Shown here: piece after piece, positions 7,044-12,636 of the stretch
Numbering within the stretch: position 1 is the first letter of the stretch
How the letters are laid out: each line of letters begins with the position of its first letter
The notes under the pieces: model-generated
The model's input: only the letters and a program-made list of their open reading frames with translations
The model's database searches: none
Told to the model about the DNA's origin: nothing
Program-made: the position numbers and the translations under genes
Source of the DNA: Deltaproteobacteria bacterium
Lineage (GTDB): Bacteria; Desulfobacterota; Desulfarculia; Adiutricales; Adiutricaceae
Direction: 5' to 3'
Assembly: GCA_031257955.1 (NCBI GenBank)
Contig: JAIRNQ010000315.1
Coordinates: 1 to 13,321 of the forward strand
Length of the DNA: 13,321 nucleotides

Positions 7044-7080
7044 ACCCGCTGGCCCGGTCTTTTAACTCCGTCTTACCCTC

Positions 7081-7106
7081 AGGGGGCCCCCGGGCCCCCT
7101 TTTTTT
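7081..7106 (+). terminator. Strong rho-independent terminator
   Basis: AGGGGGCC and GGCCCCCT pair perfectly around a tetraloop (7081-7100), and the last T begins a T7 tract (7100-7106). It ends transcription from the secreted-protein gene (stop at 7043). It lies only 14 nt before the tmk start codon, which leaves almost no room for a tmk promoter downstream of it. Confidence 0.93.
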
Positions 7107-7120
7107 CCGCGAGACCTTCC

Positions 7121-7876
7121 ATGGCAGACGTTCCCGTCCATTTGGATCCGACCCAGACCGGCCCGACCCAAACGGGCCCGGCCGGTCTGGCGCGTTTTTA
7201 CGCCTTCGAGGGCCTGGACGGCTCAGGAAAATCCACCCAGGCCACCCTACTTCGGGATGCCTTGGAACGGCAAGGCCTAAAGCCGCTCCAAAGGCGGGAA
7301 CCCACCGACGGGTCCGAGGGGAGGCTAATCCGTGAACGGGCTTCCTCCGGAGCCTTATCCATTGCGCCCCATCTGGAAATGGAACTCTACCTAGCCGATC
7401 GCCTACGGGACGTGAACGAAAAAATCCTTCCGGCCCTGAAGGCCGGCCACCCGGTGATCATCGACCGCTACGTCTTAAGTAACGTGGCCTACCAGGGCGC
7501 CCGGGGCGCCTACGCCCCGCTGGACATACTGGCCCTGAACGAAAACTTTCCCCGCCCGGATCTGACCTTCCTTCTCGACGTCCCCCCAGAATTGGCCCTT
7601 TCGCGTGTCGGGGCCCGGGGAGGACCGCGCTCCGGTTACGAAAACTTGGCTTACCTCACCAAAGTCAAGGCCATTTACGACTCCCTGGCCTCCCCCGAGC
7701 CCCTGGCCGGGGGCCAGCCCCGGCCAGGTGGCCTGCCTTATCCGGGCCTAGTCCGGATCGACGGCCGGCTGGCGCCCGACCAAGTACACGCCTTGGTGCT
7801 TAAGGCCGTAAGGGAACTGGACCTTAGCCAGTCCGGATATTGGCCGAGTTTACGACCGGCCGGTCCGGAAGTCTAG
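7121..7876 (+). CDS. tmk: Thymidylate kinase (dTMP kinase)
   Basis: The enzyme phosphorylates dTMP to dTDP in the cytoplasm for DNA synthesis. Family features include the P-loop FEGLDGSGKSTQ (P-loop residues 31-38), the DRY motif (115-117) followed by SNVAYQGA, and the DLTFLLDVPPELALSR strand-helix segment. An Arg/Gly-rich LID region follows (RGGPRSGYE). At 251 residues it is longer than the usual 205-215. There is a 22-residue N-terminal extension before ARFYAFEG that contains PTQTG twice, and a longer C-terminus with a Gly/Pro-rich insert (GGQPRPGGLPYPG). ATG 7121 has no good ribosome-binding site and follows a strong terminator by 14 nt. A shorter form starting near TTG 7142 is therefore possible, though it too lacks a clear site. 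It is followed 12 nt later by tatD, so the two are probably cotranscribed. Confidence 0.93.
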   Translation: MADVPVHLDPTQTGPTQTGPAGLARFYAFEGLDGSGKSTQATLLRDALERQGLKPLQRREPTDGSEGRLIRERASSGALSIAPHLEMELYLADRLRDVNEKILPALKAGHPVIIDRYVLSNVAYQGARGAYAPLDILALNENFPRPDLTFLLDVPPELALSRVGARGGPRSGYENLAYLTKVKAIYDSLASPEPLAGGQPRPGGLPYPGLVRIDGRLAPDQVHALVLKAVRELDLSQSGYWPSLRPAGPEV

Positions 7877-7888
7877 ACGGGGTCTGAC

Positions 7889-8797
7889 ATGGACATAATC
7901 GACAGCCACGCCCATCTTTTCATGGAAGCCTTTGACGAAGACTACGAGGGGGTCTTGGAGCGGGCCCGCCAGGCCGGCGTGACCAGAATAGTGAACGTGG
8001 GCCTCGAAACCGAGACCAACCGCGAGGTATTGCGGGCTTTGGCCAAAACCACCGGCCTCCACCCGGCCGTGGGCTGGCATCCCCACGAGGCCTTAAACTT
8101 TACCGAGGCCTGTTTGCCCGAGCTGGAAAGGCAGCTTAACCTTCCTGAAGTGGTGGCCTTTGGCGAGATCGGGCTCGATTACCACTGGGGACGGGACTAT
8201 ATACCGGCCCAAAAGAAGGCCTTGTCGCGCCTCATTGAACTGGCCGAGGGTTCAGGGAAGCCGGTCATAATCCATTGCCGGGAGGCCTGGGAGGATTTTT
8301 TTGACCTCATCGCCCCCCATAGGGCCTCCCTTAAGGAAATACTCTTACACTGCTATTCCGGAAACCTGGCCGATACCAAAAGGGCCCTGGATTTGGGTTG
8401 CCATTTTTCCTACGCCGGGGCCATAACTTTTAAAAACTCCGCCGATCTTCGGGCCACCGTCCCGCCCATCCCCCTGGAACGCCTCCTAATCGAGACCGAC
8501 GCCCCTTACCTGGCCCCGCACCCCAGACGGGGCAAGCGCAACGAACCGGCCTTACTGACCTACCACGCCGAGGCCCTGGGCCAAATCCTGGACCTCTCCC
8601 CGGCCGAAGTGGCCCAGCTGACCGCCGACAACGCCCGCCGCCTCTTTAACTTCACCGGCCCGGGCCTCCCGATCCCGGACCTCCCGATCCAGGATCTCCT
8701 GGCCCCGGACCTCCCGACCCCGGACCTCCCGATCCAGGACCCCTTAGTCCCGGGCCCGGCCAAAGGCGCCCAAAGGAAATCCCATGAAGACGTCTAA
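7889..8797 (+). CDS. tatD: TatD-family metal-dependent hydrolase/deoxyribonuclease
   Basis: This 302-residue cytoplasmic amidohydrolase-fold enzyme carries all the metal-binding residues of the TatD family: His7 and His9 in DSHAHL, Glu93 in GEIGLDYHW, His129 in IIHCREAW, His154 in LHCYSG and Asp204 in IETDAPYL. The canonical fold ends near NARRLFNFT (about residue 256). The remaining 46 residues are an extra tail with LPxxD pentapeptide repeats. Family members are 3'-5' exonucleases involved in DNA quality control. The gene begins 12 nt after tmk and overlaps maf by 14 nt. The ribosome-binding site for maf lies inside the tail-coding part, so the three genes form a tight operon. Confidence 0.95.
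   Translation: MDIIDSHAHLFMEAFDEDYEGVLERARQAGVTRIVNVGLETETNREVLRALAKTTGLHPAVGWHPHEALNFTEACLPELERQLNLPEVVAFGEIGLDYHWGRDYIPAQKKALSRLIELAEGSGKPVIIHCREAWEDFFDLIAPHRASLKEILLHCYSGNLADTKRALDLGCHFSYAGAITFKNSADLRATVPPIPLERLLIETDAPYLAPHPRRGKRNEPALLTYHAEALGQILDLSPAEVAQLTADNARRLFNFTGPGLPIPDLPIQDLLAPDLPTPDLPIQDPLVPGPAKGAQRKSHEDV
8666..8755 (+). repeat. 15-bp tandem repeats encoding LPxxD units in the TatD tail
   Basis: Six consecutive 15-bp units encode LPIPD, LPIQD, LLAPD, LPTPD, LPIQD and PLVPG (residues 260-289). The DNA units share a ctcccgatcc(c/a)gga(c/t) pattern. The array starts just after the conserved TatD fold and ends 28 bp before the maf start codon. Confidence 0.93.
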
Positions 8798-9389
8798 CGG
8801 GAACCGGCCGCCCCTTTTCGCCTTGGCTTCGTCCTCCCCGAGGCGGATCGCCCTTTTGGCCGCGACCGGTCTTCCTTTCGTCGTCCGGCCGGCCGAGGTG
8901 GACGAAAGCCCCCGGCCCGGCGAGGGCCCCGAGGCAACGGTCCTACGGCTGACCGCCCTCAAAGCCGGCCAGGTGACCGCCCAAATGCCCCATCTGCCCG
9001 TGGTCTCGGCCGACACGGTGGTGGCCCTGGGGGACAAGATTTTTGGTAAACCCGCCAGCCTGGGGGAGGCCAAGGCCACCCTCATGGCCCTCTCGGGTAA
9101 GGTTCACCGGGTAATCACCGGCTACGGGGTCTTTTGGCCGGCCCAAGGACGGGAGCGTTCCGGGCTGGCCGTGACCGACATCGGCTTTCGCCGCCTGATA
9201 GAGCCGGAAATCGACTGGTACCTCTCGCTGGGCCAGTCCCTGGACAAGGCCGGGGCCTACGCCCTCCAGTCGGAAGGCGGCTTTCTGACCGACCGGATCG
9301 AGGGCTCCTATACCAACGCGATAGGCCTCCCGCTAAAAGAAACCCTGGAGGCCCTCAGCCAAGTCCTGGGCCGAGCCGCGCTCCCCTAA
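8784..9389 (+). CDS. maf: Maf-family nucleoside triphosphate pyrophosphatase
   Basis: This 201-residue house-cleaning enzyme hydrolyses non-canonical or excess NTPs to the monophosphate plus pyrophosphate. Maf hallmarks are LASSSPRR near the N-terminus, VSADTVVALG, SGKVHRVITGYGV, DKAGAYALQ and GSYTNAIGLPL. The AGGA ribosome-binding site (8774-8777) lies 6 nt before ATG 8784. The gene overlaps the end of tatD by 14 nt, indicating translational coupling. The DKAGAYALQ and PEIDWYLSLGQ sequences resemble the dTTP/UTP-type (YhdE) subgroup, but the substrate is not proven by sequence alone. The gene ends at a terminator shared with the convergent gene. Confidence 0.95.
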   Translation: MKTSNGNRPPLFALASSSPRRIALLAATGLPFVVRPAEVDESPRPGEGPEATVLRLTALKAGQVTAQMPHLPVVSADTVVALGDKIFGKPASLGEAKATLMALSGKVHRVITGYGVFWPAQGRERSGLAVTDIGFRRLIEPEIDWYLSLGQSLDKAGAYALQSEGGFLTDRIEGSYTNAIGLPLKETLEALSQVLGRAALP

Positions 9390-9391
9390 CC

Positions 9392-9420
9392 AAAAAAACC
9401 CGGCCTGGGGCCGGGTTATT
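9392..9420. terminator. Bidirectional terminator between maf and the DUF3786 gene
   Basis: AACCCGGCC (9397-9405) and GGCCGGGTT (9409-9417) form a 9-bp stem with a 3-nt loop. An A7 run precedes the stem on the plus strand, which becomes a U7 tract for transcripts read leftward. The plus-strand side has only TTATT. It should therefore work best for the minus-strand gene and partly for maf. A further 6-bp hairpin (9437-9451) lies between it and the DUF3786 stop. Confidence 0.85.
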
Positions 9421-9459
9421 GGTGTTTGGGGCTTGACCTGGCCAAGCCAGGGTCCCGCC

Positions 9460-10119
9460 TTAGCTGAGGAAGCTGTTTTGGCAGTCGTCGGGATCGGTAA
9501 TGAGCCCGGCGGCCATCAAAAGATCCACCACGGCGCACATGGTCAGAAGCTCCAGGCACTCGTAGCTCACGTATTGGTTGGCCGAGCTGTCGAAGAGAAG
9601 CTTAATCTCGGCGTCGAACTCTTCGTCGGCCTCGAAGTACTCCACCCGGACCGGAAGTTTTGGGAGACCAAAGTCCCAGGCCTGGGCCCCGGCCTGGCTT
9701 AGGCCCCGGTGGACGCCGCCGACCTTGGGGGCGGCCTGGGCGAACAGATCGTATCTGGGCCCGAAGAGGTCGGTTAAGGGTTTGGTAAGGCTTTCCGAGG
9801 GGCTGCCCGAGGTGACCCCGATGCCGGTCAGGCGCCCTATGGGCAAGAAATCCCCGGTCAGGGCGGCCCGGCCGCTGGAAGCTATATAATGGGCCACGAC
9901 GCTCTGGGCGTCTATGGGCACGGGATGGCCGTCGGCGGCGGTAACCCCGTTGTTATCCACCAATAGCTCGCGGCCAAAAAACGGGGCCACGGCCCGCCCT
10001 TGGCCGTCCAGGGCCAAGCCCAGTTCCGGGGCCTGGTTTTTTATGTCCACGCTGGCCAAGTTTTCCAGCTGCGTTTGTAAGTAGTTCATTCTGGCTTTGT
10101 TGGTCTTGGCTCGGCTCAT
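9460..10119 (-). CDS. DUF3786 domain-containing protein
   Basis: This is a 219-residue cytoplasmic protein with no signal peptide or membrane segment. Its layout resembles DUF3786: an N-terminal helical segment, then FFGRELLVDNNGVTAADG, an AHYIASSGRAALTGDFLPIGRL block, and the C-terminal KLPVRVEYFEADEEFDAEIKLLFD region followed by YVSYECLELL. The last block, where acidic residues flank 'EFDAE', is the most recognisable part. The biochemical function of the family is unknown. Some members carry N-terminal cysteine motifs linked to Fe-S clusters, but here the only cysteines are near the C-terminus (188, 195, 213) and no such motif is seen. GGAGGG (10125-10130 on the complement) gives a strong ribosome-binding site 5 nt before the start. 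The gene is monocistronic, convergent with maf and divergent from the archease-like gene. Confidence 0.75.
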   Translation of the reverse strand: MSRAKTNKARMNYLQTQLENLASVDIKNQAPELGLALDGQGRAVAPFFGRELLVDNNGVTAADGHPVPIDAQSVVAHYIASSGRAALTGDFLPIGRLTGIGVTSGSPSESLTKPLTDLFGPRYDLFAQAAPKVGGVHRGLSQAGAQAWDFGLPKLPVRVEYFEADEEFDAEIKLLFDSSANQYVSYECLELLTMCAVVDLLMAAGLITDPDDCQNSFLS

Positions 10120-10208
10120 GAAAACCCTCCGCAGGCCGACCGCGAATCCTTGTCGCGGCCTCCCAAAGCGCCTAAATTGGTTATTTTAAATAAGTTCTGG
10201 ACTACTAA

Positions 10209-10239
10209 ATTATATTACTCTGGCCCATTTAAGGCCCAA
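10209..10239 (-). promoter_or_regulatory. Candidate sigma70 promoter for the DUF3786 gene
   Basis: On the minus strand a perfect TATAAT (plus-strand 10209-10214) sits in an AT-rich island, with TTGGGC (plus-strand 10234-10239) 19 bp upstream as a poor -35. It lies about 90 bp before the gene start and points the right way. The -10 is convincing; the -35 and the spacer length are not. Confidence 0.4.
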
Positions 10240-10411
10240 ATGAATCGGGCGGCGTAAGTTTCGCTTGATTTTAACCCAATCCCGTCCCCGGTTCAATCTC
10301 CGTCCCGGGCCCCCGGGCCCGCCCCGGGGTGCCGCTTGAACCGGGGACCCCGAAGGGGGGCGGGAAAAAGGACCGGGTATTGGAAACTTGCCCGGCCAAT
10401 CCACCCAAAGA

Positions 10412-10441
10412 TTGGAAATCGTCACGGCGTTATTGTATATT
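10412..10441 (+). promoter_or_regulatory. Candidate sigma70 promoter for the archease-like/tyrA unit
   Basis: TTGGAA (10412-10417) and TATATT (10436-10441) are spaced 18 bp apart, matching consensus at 4 of 6 and 5 of 6 positions. This would give a leader of about 280 nt. Immediately downstream, CCAAAGGG (10444-10451) and CCCTTTGG (10463-10470) form an 8-bp stem near the predicted transcript 5' end. Confidence 0.4.
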
Positions 10442-10475
10442 TGCCAAAGGGATGTGGTTGCCCCCTTTGGGGTCA

Positions 10476-10526
10476 GACCGACCGACCAACCGACTAGCCG
10501 AAAGGCCGACCGGCCGACCGACCGGA
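10476..10526. repeat. Degenerate GACC/GGCC-type tetranucleotide repeat
   Basis: The stretch is dominated by reiterated GACC units, with related AACC, GGCC and GACT words. It reads as Thr/Asp/Arg-Pro-rich in several frames without stops, which produces spurious coding signals. I see no gene in it. It lies in the leader region between the divergent genes (10120-10726). Confidence 0.6.
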
Positions 10527-10601
10527 CGGGCAAACGGCTCCGCTATTGCCCCGCCCTCCCCCGGTCGGGCGGGTAACGTATCGATCTGTCTATCTTTTCC
10601 G

Positions 10602-10712
10602 TTTTTTTGCCTCTCCCCGGCCCTGGCCCGGGGCACCCCGGCCGTTCTCTGGGGCGCAGTTTGGTAGGCGTTCCTTTTTTTGCCGCCCCCCGGCTTTTCT
10701 CCGGGGCGCCCC
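10602..10712. repeat. Two 38-bp direct repeats, each T7 followed by a CCCCGG/CCGGGG hairpin
   Basis: The copies at 10602-10639 and 10675-10712 have a 73-bp period. Each has a T7 tract, then GCC, then a CCCCGG-N7-CCGGGG hairpin at identical offsets (13 and 26), then C and CCCC. The stem bases are identical while the 7-nt loops differ at five positions. The second copy ends 2 bp before GGGAAG, the likely ribosome-binding site of the archease-like gene. Confidence 0.75.
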
Positions 10713-10726
10713 TCGGGAAGTGTTCC

Positions 10727-11161
10727 ATGACCGTCATGGGCTATGACATCAGTAGGGTTGAGGGCGAGATCACCATCAACCTTAAGGCCTCCGACCCTTA
10801 CGGGTTGGTACAGGCCTCCGTCTTGGCCATGGGATCGCTTTTAACCAACAAAGAAACGCCAAGGGAGTACTGCGAAACCGCTTGCCTGTTCTTCGCCGGC
10901 GGCTCCCGCAACGAACTGCTTTCCCGGCTCTGGGTCGAGCTTCTCTATTACCTGCGCGGGGAACACCTGAGCTTGGTCAAGGCCACGGTGGCCGAGTTTT
11001 CCGACTCTAAGCTGGACGTTGAGTGCCTCTTTAGCCCCGAGTTTACCTTGGGTGCCCTATTATTGGGTCCAGAGTGGCTAGAAGGCCAGATCTCGGTGCC
11101 CGTTTGCATGGAAGTCAACGGTCGGTGGCTGGCCACCATCGTCTGGAAAGCGGCGGACTAA
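10727..11161 (+). CDS. Archease-like protein (divergent)
   Basis: The 144-residue cytoplasmic protein has a small alpha/beta layout that aligns by eye with archease (DUF101/PF01951). An N-terminal strand (EITINLKA) is followed by a helix ending ASVLAMGSLL. NELLSRLWVELLYYL matches the archease segment 'LL..WLNELLYL'. Later strands follow, and it ends RWLATIVWKAAD, where archeases typically have W.A.VI.D. Archease is a cofactor that activates the RNA ligase RtcB. The acidic H-T-A-D-type motif usual at the N-terminus is not present here; GYDISRVEGE stands in its place. No rtcB is nearby, so the biochemical role is doubtful. ATG 10727 has GGGAAG 6 nt upstream; ATG 10736 is an alternative. The stop is 3 nt before tyrA, so the two genes are cotranscribed. 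Confidence 0.5.
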   Translation: MTVMGYDISRVEGEITINLKASDPYGLVQASVLAMGSLLTNKETPREYCETACLFFAGGSRNELLSRLWVELLYYLRGEHLSLVKATVAEFSDSKLDVECLFSPEFTLGALLLGPEWLEGQISVPVCMEVNGRWLATIVWKAAD

Positions 11162-11164
11162 AAG

Positions 11165-12046
11165 GTGCCAAAATTCAAGCTGCCGCCCAGGTTGCCTTTC
11201 CGCAAGCTGGGACTGGCCGGGCTGGGACTCATCGGCGGCTCGATAACCAAGGCTTTCATGCCCTTCGGCGGATTGGAGATTTCCGTCTTCGACGGGGATC
11301 CGGAAACGGTCCGGGAGGCCAAGCGGATCAAGCGCCTGGCCCGGGTGACCTCGGATCCCGAAGAGTTTTTGTCCTGGCCGTTGGATCTGGCCTATCTGTG
11401 CCTCCCGGTCCAGAGAAACGTGGAGATGGTCCAGCGCATGGGCCGCCTAAACGTCCCCTACCCGGTCACCGACTCGGGAAGCGCCAAGGGGCCCATCACC
11501 GAGGCCGCCCTGGCCGCCGGGCTTAATTTTTGCGGGGGGCACCCCATCGCCGGCAAGGAAGTGGCCGGCTTTAAGCACTCCAGCGGGGATTTGATTCGGG
11601 GCTGCCTGTTTCTCTTAACCCCCGACCCGCGCTTTGGGCCCCGCCAGAAGGAACTGCTGGGGCGGCTCAAGAATTTTCACGAACTTTTGGGCTGCCGGAT
11701 TCGCCTGGTCTCCCCGGCCGAACACGACCGCGTCTACGCCCTCATAAGCCACTTGCCCTACGTGACCGCCTCGGCCTTGGCCGGCACGGCCTTGCGCCGC
11801 GGCGGCCCGGACATCCTCTCCTGGGCCGGGACCGGCTTTAGGGACACGACCCGGGTCGGGGCCTCGCCTCCCCTGAAATGGGTCGAGGTGGCCATGGAGA
11901 ACTCGGCCAACCTCACCGACTGCCTGGACTCCCTGATCGAGGTCCTAACCTCCCTAAAAGAGGCCATCGCCCAAAAAAACGAGCCCGAGCTGACCAAACT
12001 CCTGGAGGAGTTTTCCGCCTTCCGCCGCGCCCTCCCCCCCAAATAA
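11165..12046 (+). CDS. tyrA: Prephenate dehydrogenase (TyrA)
   Basis: This 293-residue NAD(P)-dependent enzyme of tyrosine biosynthesis oxidatively decarboxylates prephenate. The Rossmann motif GLAGLGLIGGS is at 16-26. Further motifs are TDSGSAKG (102-109) and GGHPIAGKE (124-132, with the His expected to act in catalysis). EHDRVYALISHLPYV follows (186-200), then FRDTTRVGASPP (225-236), including the substrate-binding Arg region. There is no fused chorismate mutase and no ACT domain, so feedback regulation through such a domain is not expected. Translation probably starts at GTG 11165, 3 nt after the upstream stop. It lacks an independent strong ribosome-binding site, which suggests coupling. 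The stop codon is part of a perfect hairpin. Confidence 0.93.
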   Translation: MPKFKLPPRLPFRKLGLAGLGLIGGSITKAFMPFGGLEISVFDGDPETVREAKRIKRLARVTSDPEEFLSWPLDLAYLCLPVQRNVEMVQRMGRLNVPYPVTDSGSAKGPITEAALAAGLNFCGGHPIAGKEVAGFKHSSGDLIRGCLFLLTPDPRFGPRQKELLGRLKNFHELLGCRIRLVSPAEHDRVYALISHLPYVTASALAGTALRRGGPDILSWAGTGFRDTTRVGASPPLKWVEVAMENSANLTDCLDSLIEVLTSLKEAIAQKNEPELTKLLEEFSAFRRALPPK

Positions 12047-12072
12047 TCGCCCCAACTTCGCTGGGGCGATTA
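12044..12072. terminator. 11-bp hairpin that includes the tyrA stop codon
   Basis: TAATCGCCCCA (12044-12054) pairs perfectly with TGGGGCGATTA (12062-12072) around a 7-nt loop. The TAA stop is the first three bases of the stem. There is no U-run on either strand, so this is more likely a 3'-end-stabilising or pause hairpin than a classical intrinsic terminator. The next 120 bp (12073-12193) show nothing clear. Confidence 0.5.
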
Positions 12073-12193
12073 CTCGGACAAGCTTGGCCGCTTGGCCTTG
12101 CCCCTTGGCCGCCAACTTGGTACCCTACAGATCCCAAATTGTGGCCCGCTTAATCCTCGCTTAATTCCCGTTTGGTCCATTCGCAGTCCCATT

Positions 12194-12222
12194 TTGGCTA
12201 TTGAAATTCCCGGCGCTATAAA
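12194..12222 (+). promoter_or_regulatory. Probable promoter of the tRNA-Pro gene
   Basis: TTGGCT (12194-12199) and TATAAA (12217-12222) are separated by 17 bp. Transcription would begin about 57 nt before the mature tRNA 5' end. A 7-bp inverted repeat (CTTGGAA/TTCCAAG, 12237-12259) lies in the pre-tRNA leader. Confidence 0.6.
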
Positions 12223-12285
12223 GTAAACTACCAAAGCTTGGAAATTCCCCACTTCCAAGGATAAGGCCTTGGGCCTCAAACATGA

Positions 12286-12362
12286 CGGGACGTGGCGCAG
12301 CCTGGTAGCGCACCTGAATGGGGTTCAGGGGGCCGCTGGTTCAAATCCAGTCGTCCCGACCA
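12286..12362 (+). tRNA. tRNA-Pro (anticodon GGG), CCA encoded
   Basis: The 77-nt cloverleaf is complete. The acceptor stem CGGGACG/CGTCCCG pairs fully, the D-stem is GCGC/GCGC, and the anticodon stem is CCTGA/TCAGG. The loop ATGGGGT has anticodon GGG at 12320-12322 and G37 at 12323. The variable region is 5 nt, and the T-arm is GCTGG-TTCAAAT-CCAGT. The discriminator A is followed by a genomically encoded CCA (12360-12362). It reads CCC and CCU proline codons, and CCC is abundant in the neighbouring genes. Confidence 0.98.
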
Positions 12363-12458
12363 TCAAAGCTCAGAAGGTTACGTTATTAGATTACTCATCC
12401 CATATACAATTTAGTAACGTATTGTAACGAACAGCGTGAAACAATCATGCCGAACAAA

Positions 12459-12500
12459 AGAGCCCATGGTTAGCGAACTTTCCATGGGCTCTAACTTTTT
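12459..12500 (+). terminator. Strong intrinsic terminator downstream of tRNA-Pro
   Basis: AGAGCCCATGG (12459-12469) pairs perfectly over 11 bp with CCATGGGCTCT (12482-12492), followed by AAC and T5 (12496-12500). An A4 run just upstream of the stem would allow weaker action on the minus strand. Between the tRNA and this terminator (12363-12458) the DNA is notably AT-rich and holds a 7-bp inverted repeat (TACGTTA/TAACGTA), but no recognisable gene. Confidence 0.9.
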
Positions 12501-12503
12501 GCC

Positions 12504-12521
12504 TTAGCCGGTACCGGCTAA
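12504..12521. promoter_or_regulatory. 18-bp perfect palindrome upstream of smc (possible operator)
   Basis: TTAGCCGGTACCGGCTAA is exactly self-complementary. It begins 4 bp after the tRNA-unit terminator and lies 115 bp before the smc start. Its size and dyad symmetry suit a dimeric transcription-factor site, but no promoter boxes were found beside it. The 12522-12636 stretch is GC-rich and contains an 8-bp inverted repeat (12587-12604). Confidence 0.45.
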
Positions 12522-12636
12522 TGGCCCCAACCCCTTTTATCCCAACCGACCCGGTCCTCCCGGGAAACCCGAGTTCCCCGGGCCCGCCGGCTGGCCCCAG
12601 CCGGGGCGCCCAAAGCCAACGCCCGAAGCGAGGCCC

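Noticed and set aside
6911..7120. Extended tmk frame starting inside the secreted-protein gene.
   Set aside because: It would overlap the upstream coding sequence and read through the terminator hairpin. The conserved Tmk fold begins near 7190, so ATG 7121 is already more than sufficient.
9433..9889. Plus-strand open frames opposite the DUF3786 gene.
   Set aside because: They are antisense shadows of a minus-strand gene that has strong start and stop signals and family-like motifs.
10329..10667. Small open frames with Thr/Asp/Arg-Pro repeats in the intergenic region, on both strands.
   Set aside because: They derive from the GACC-type tetranucleotide repeat and stop-poor GC-rich DNA; no ribosome-binding site or family resemblance.
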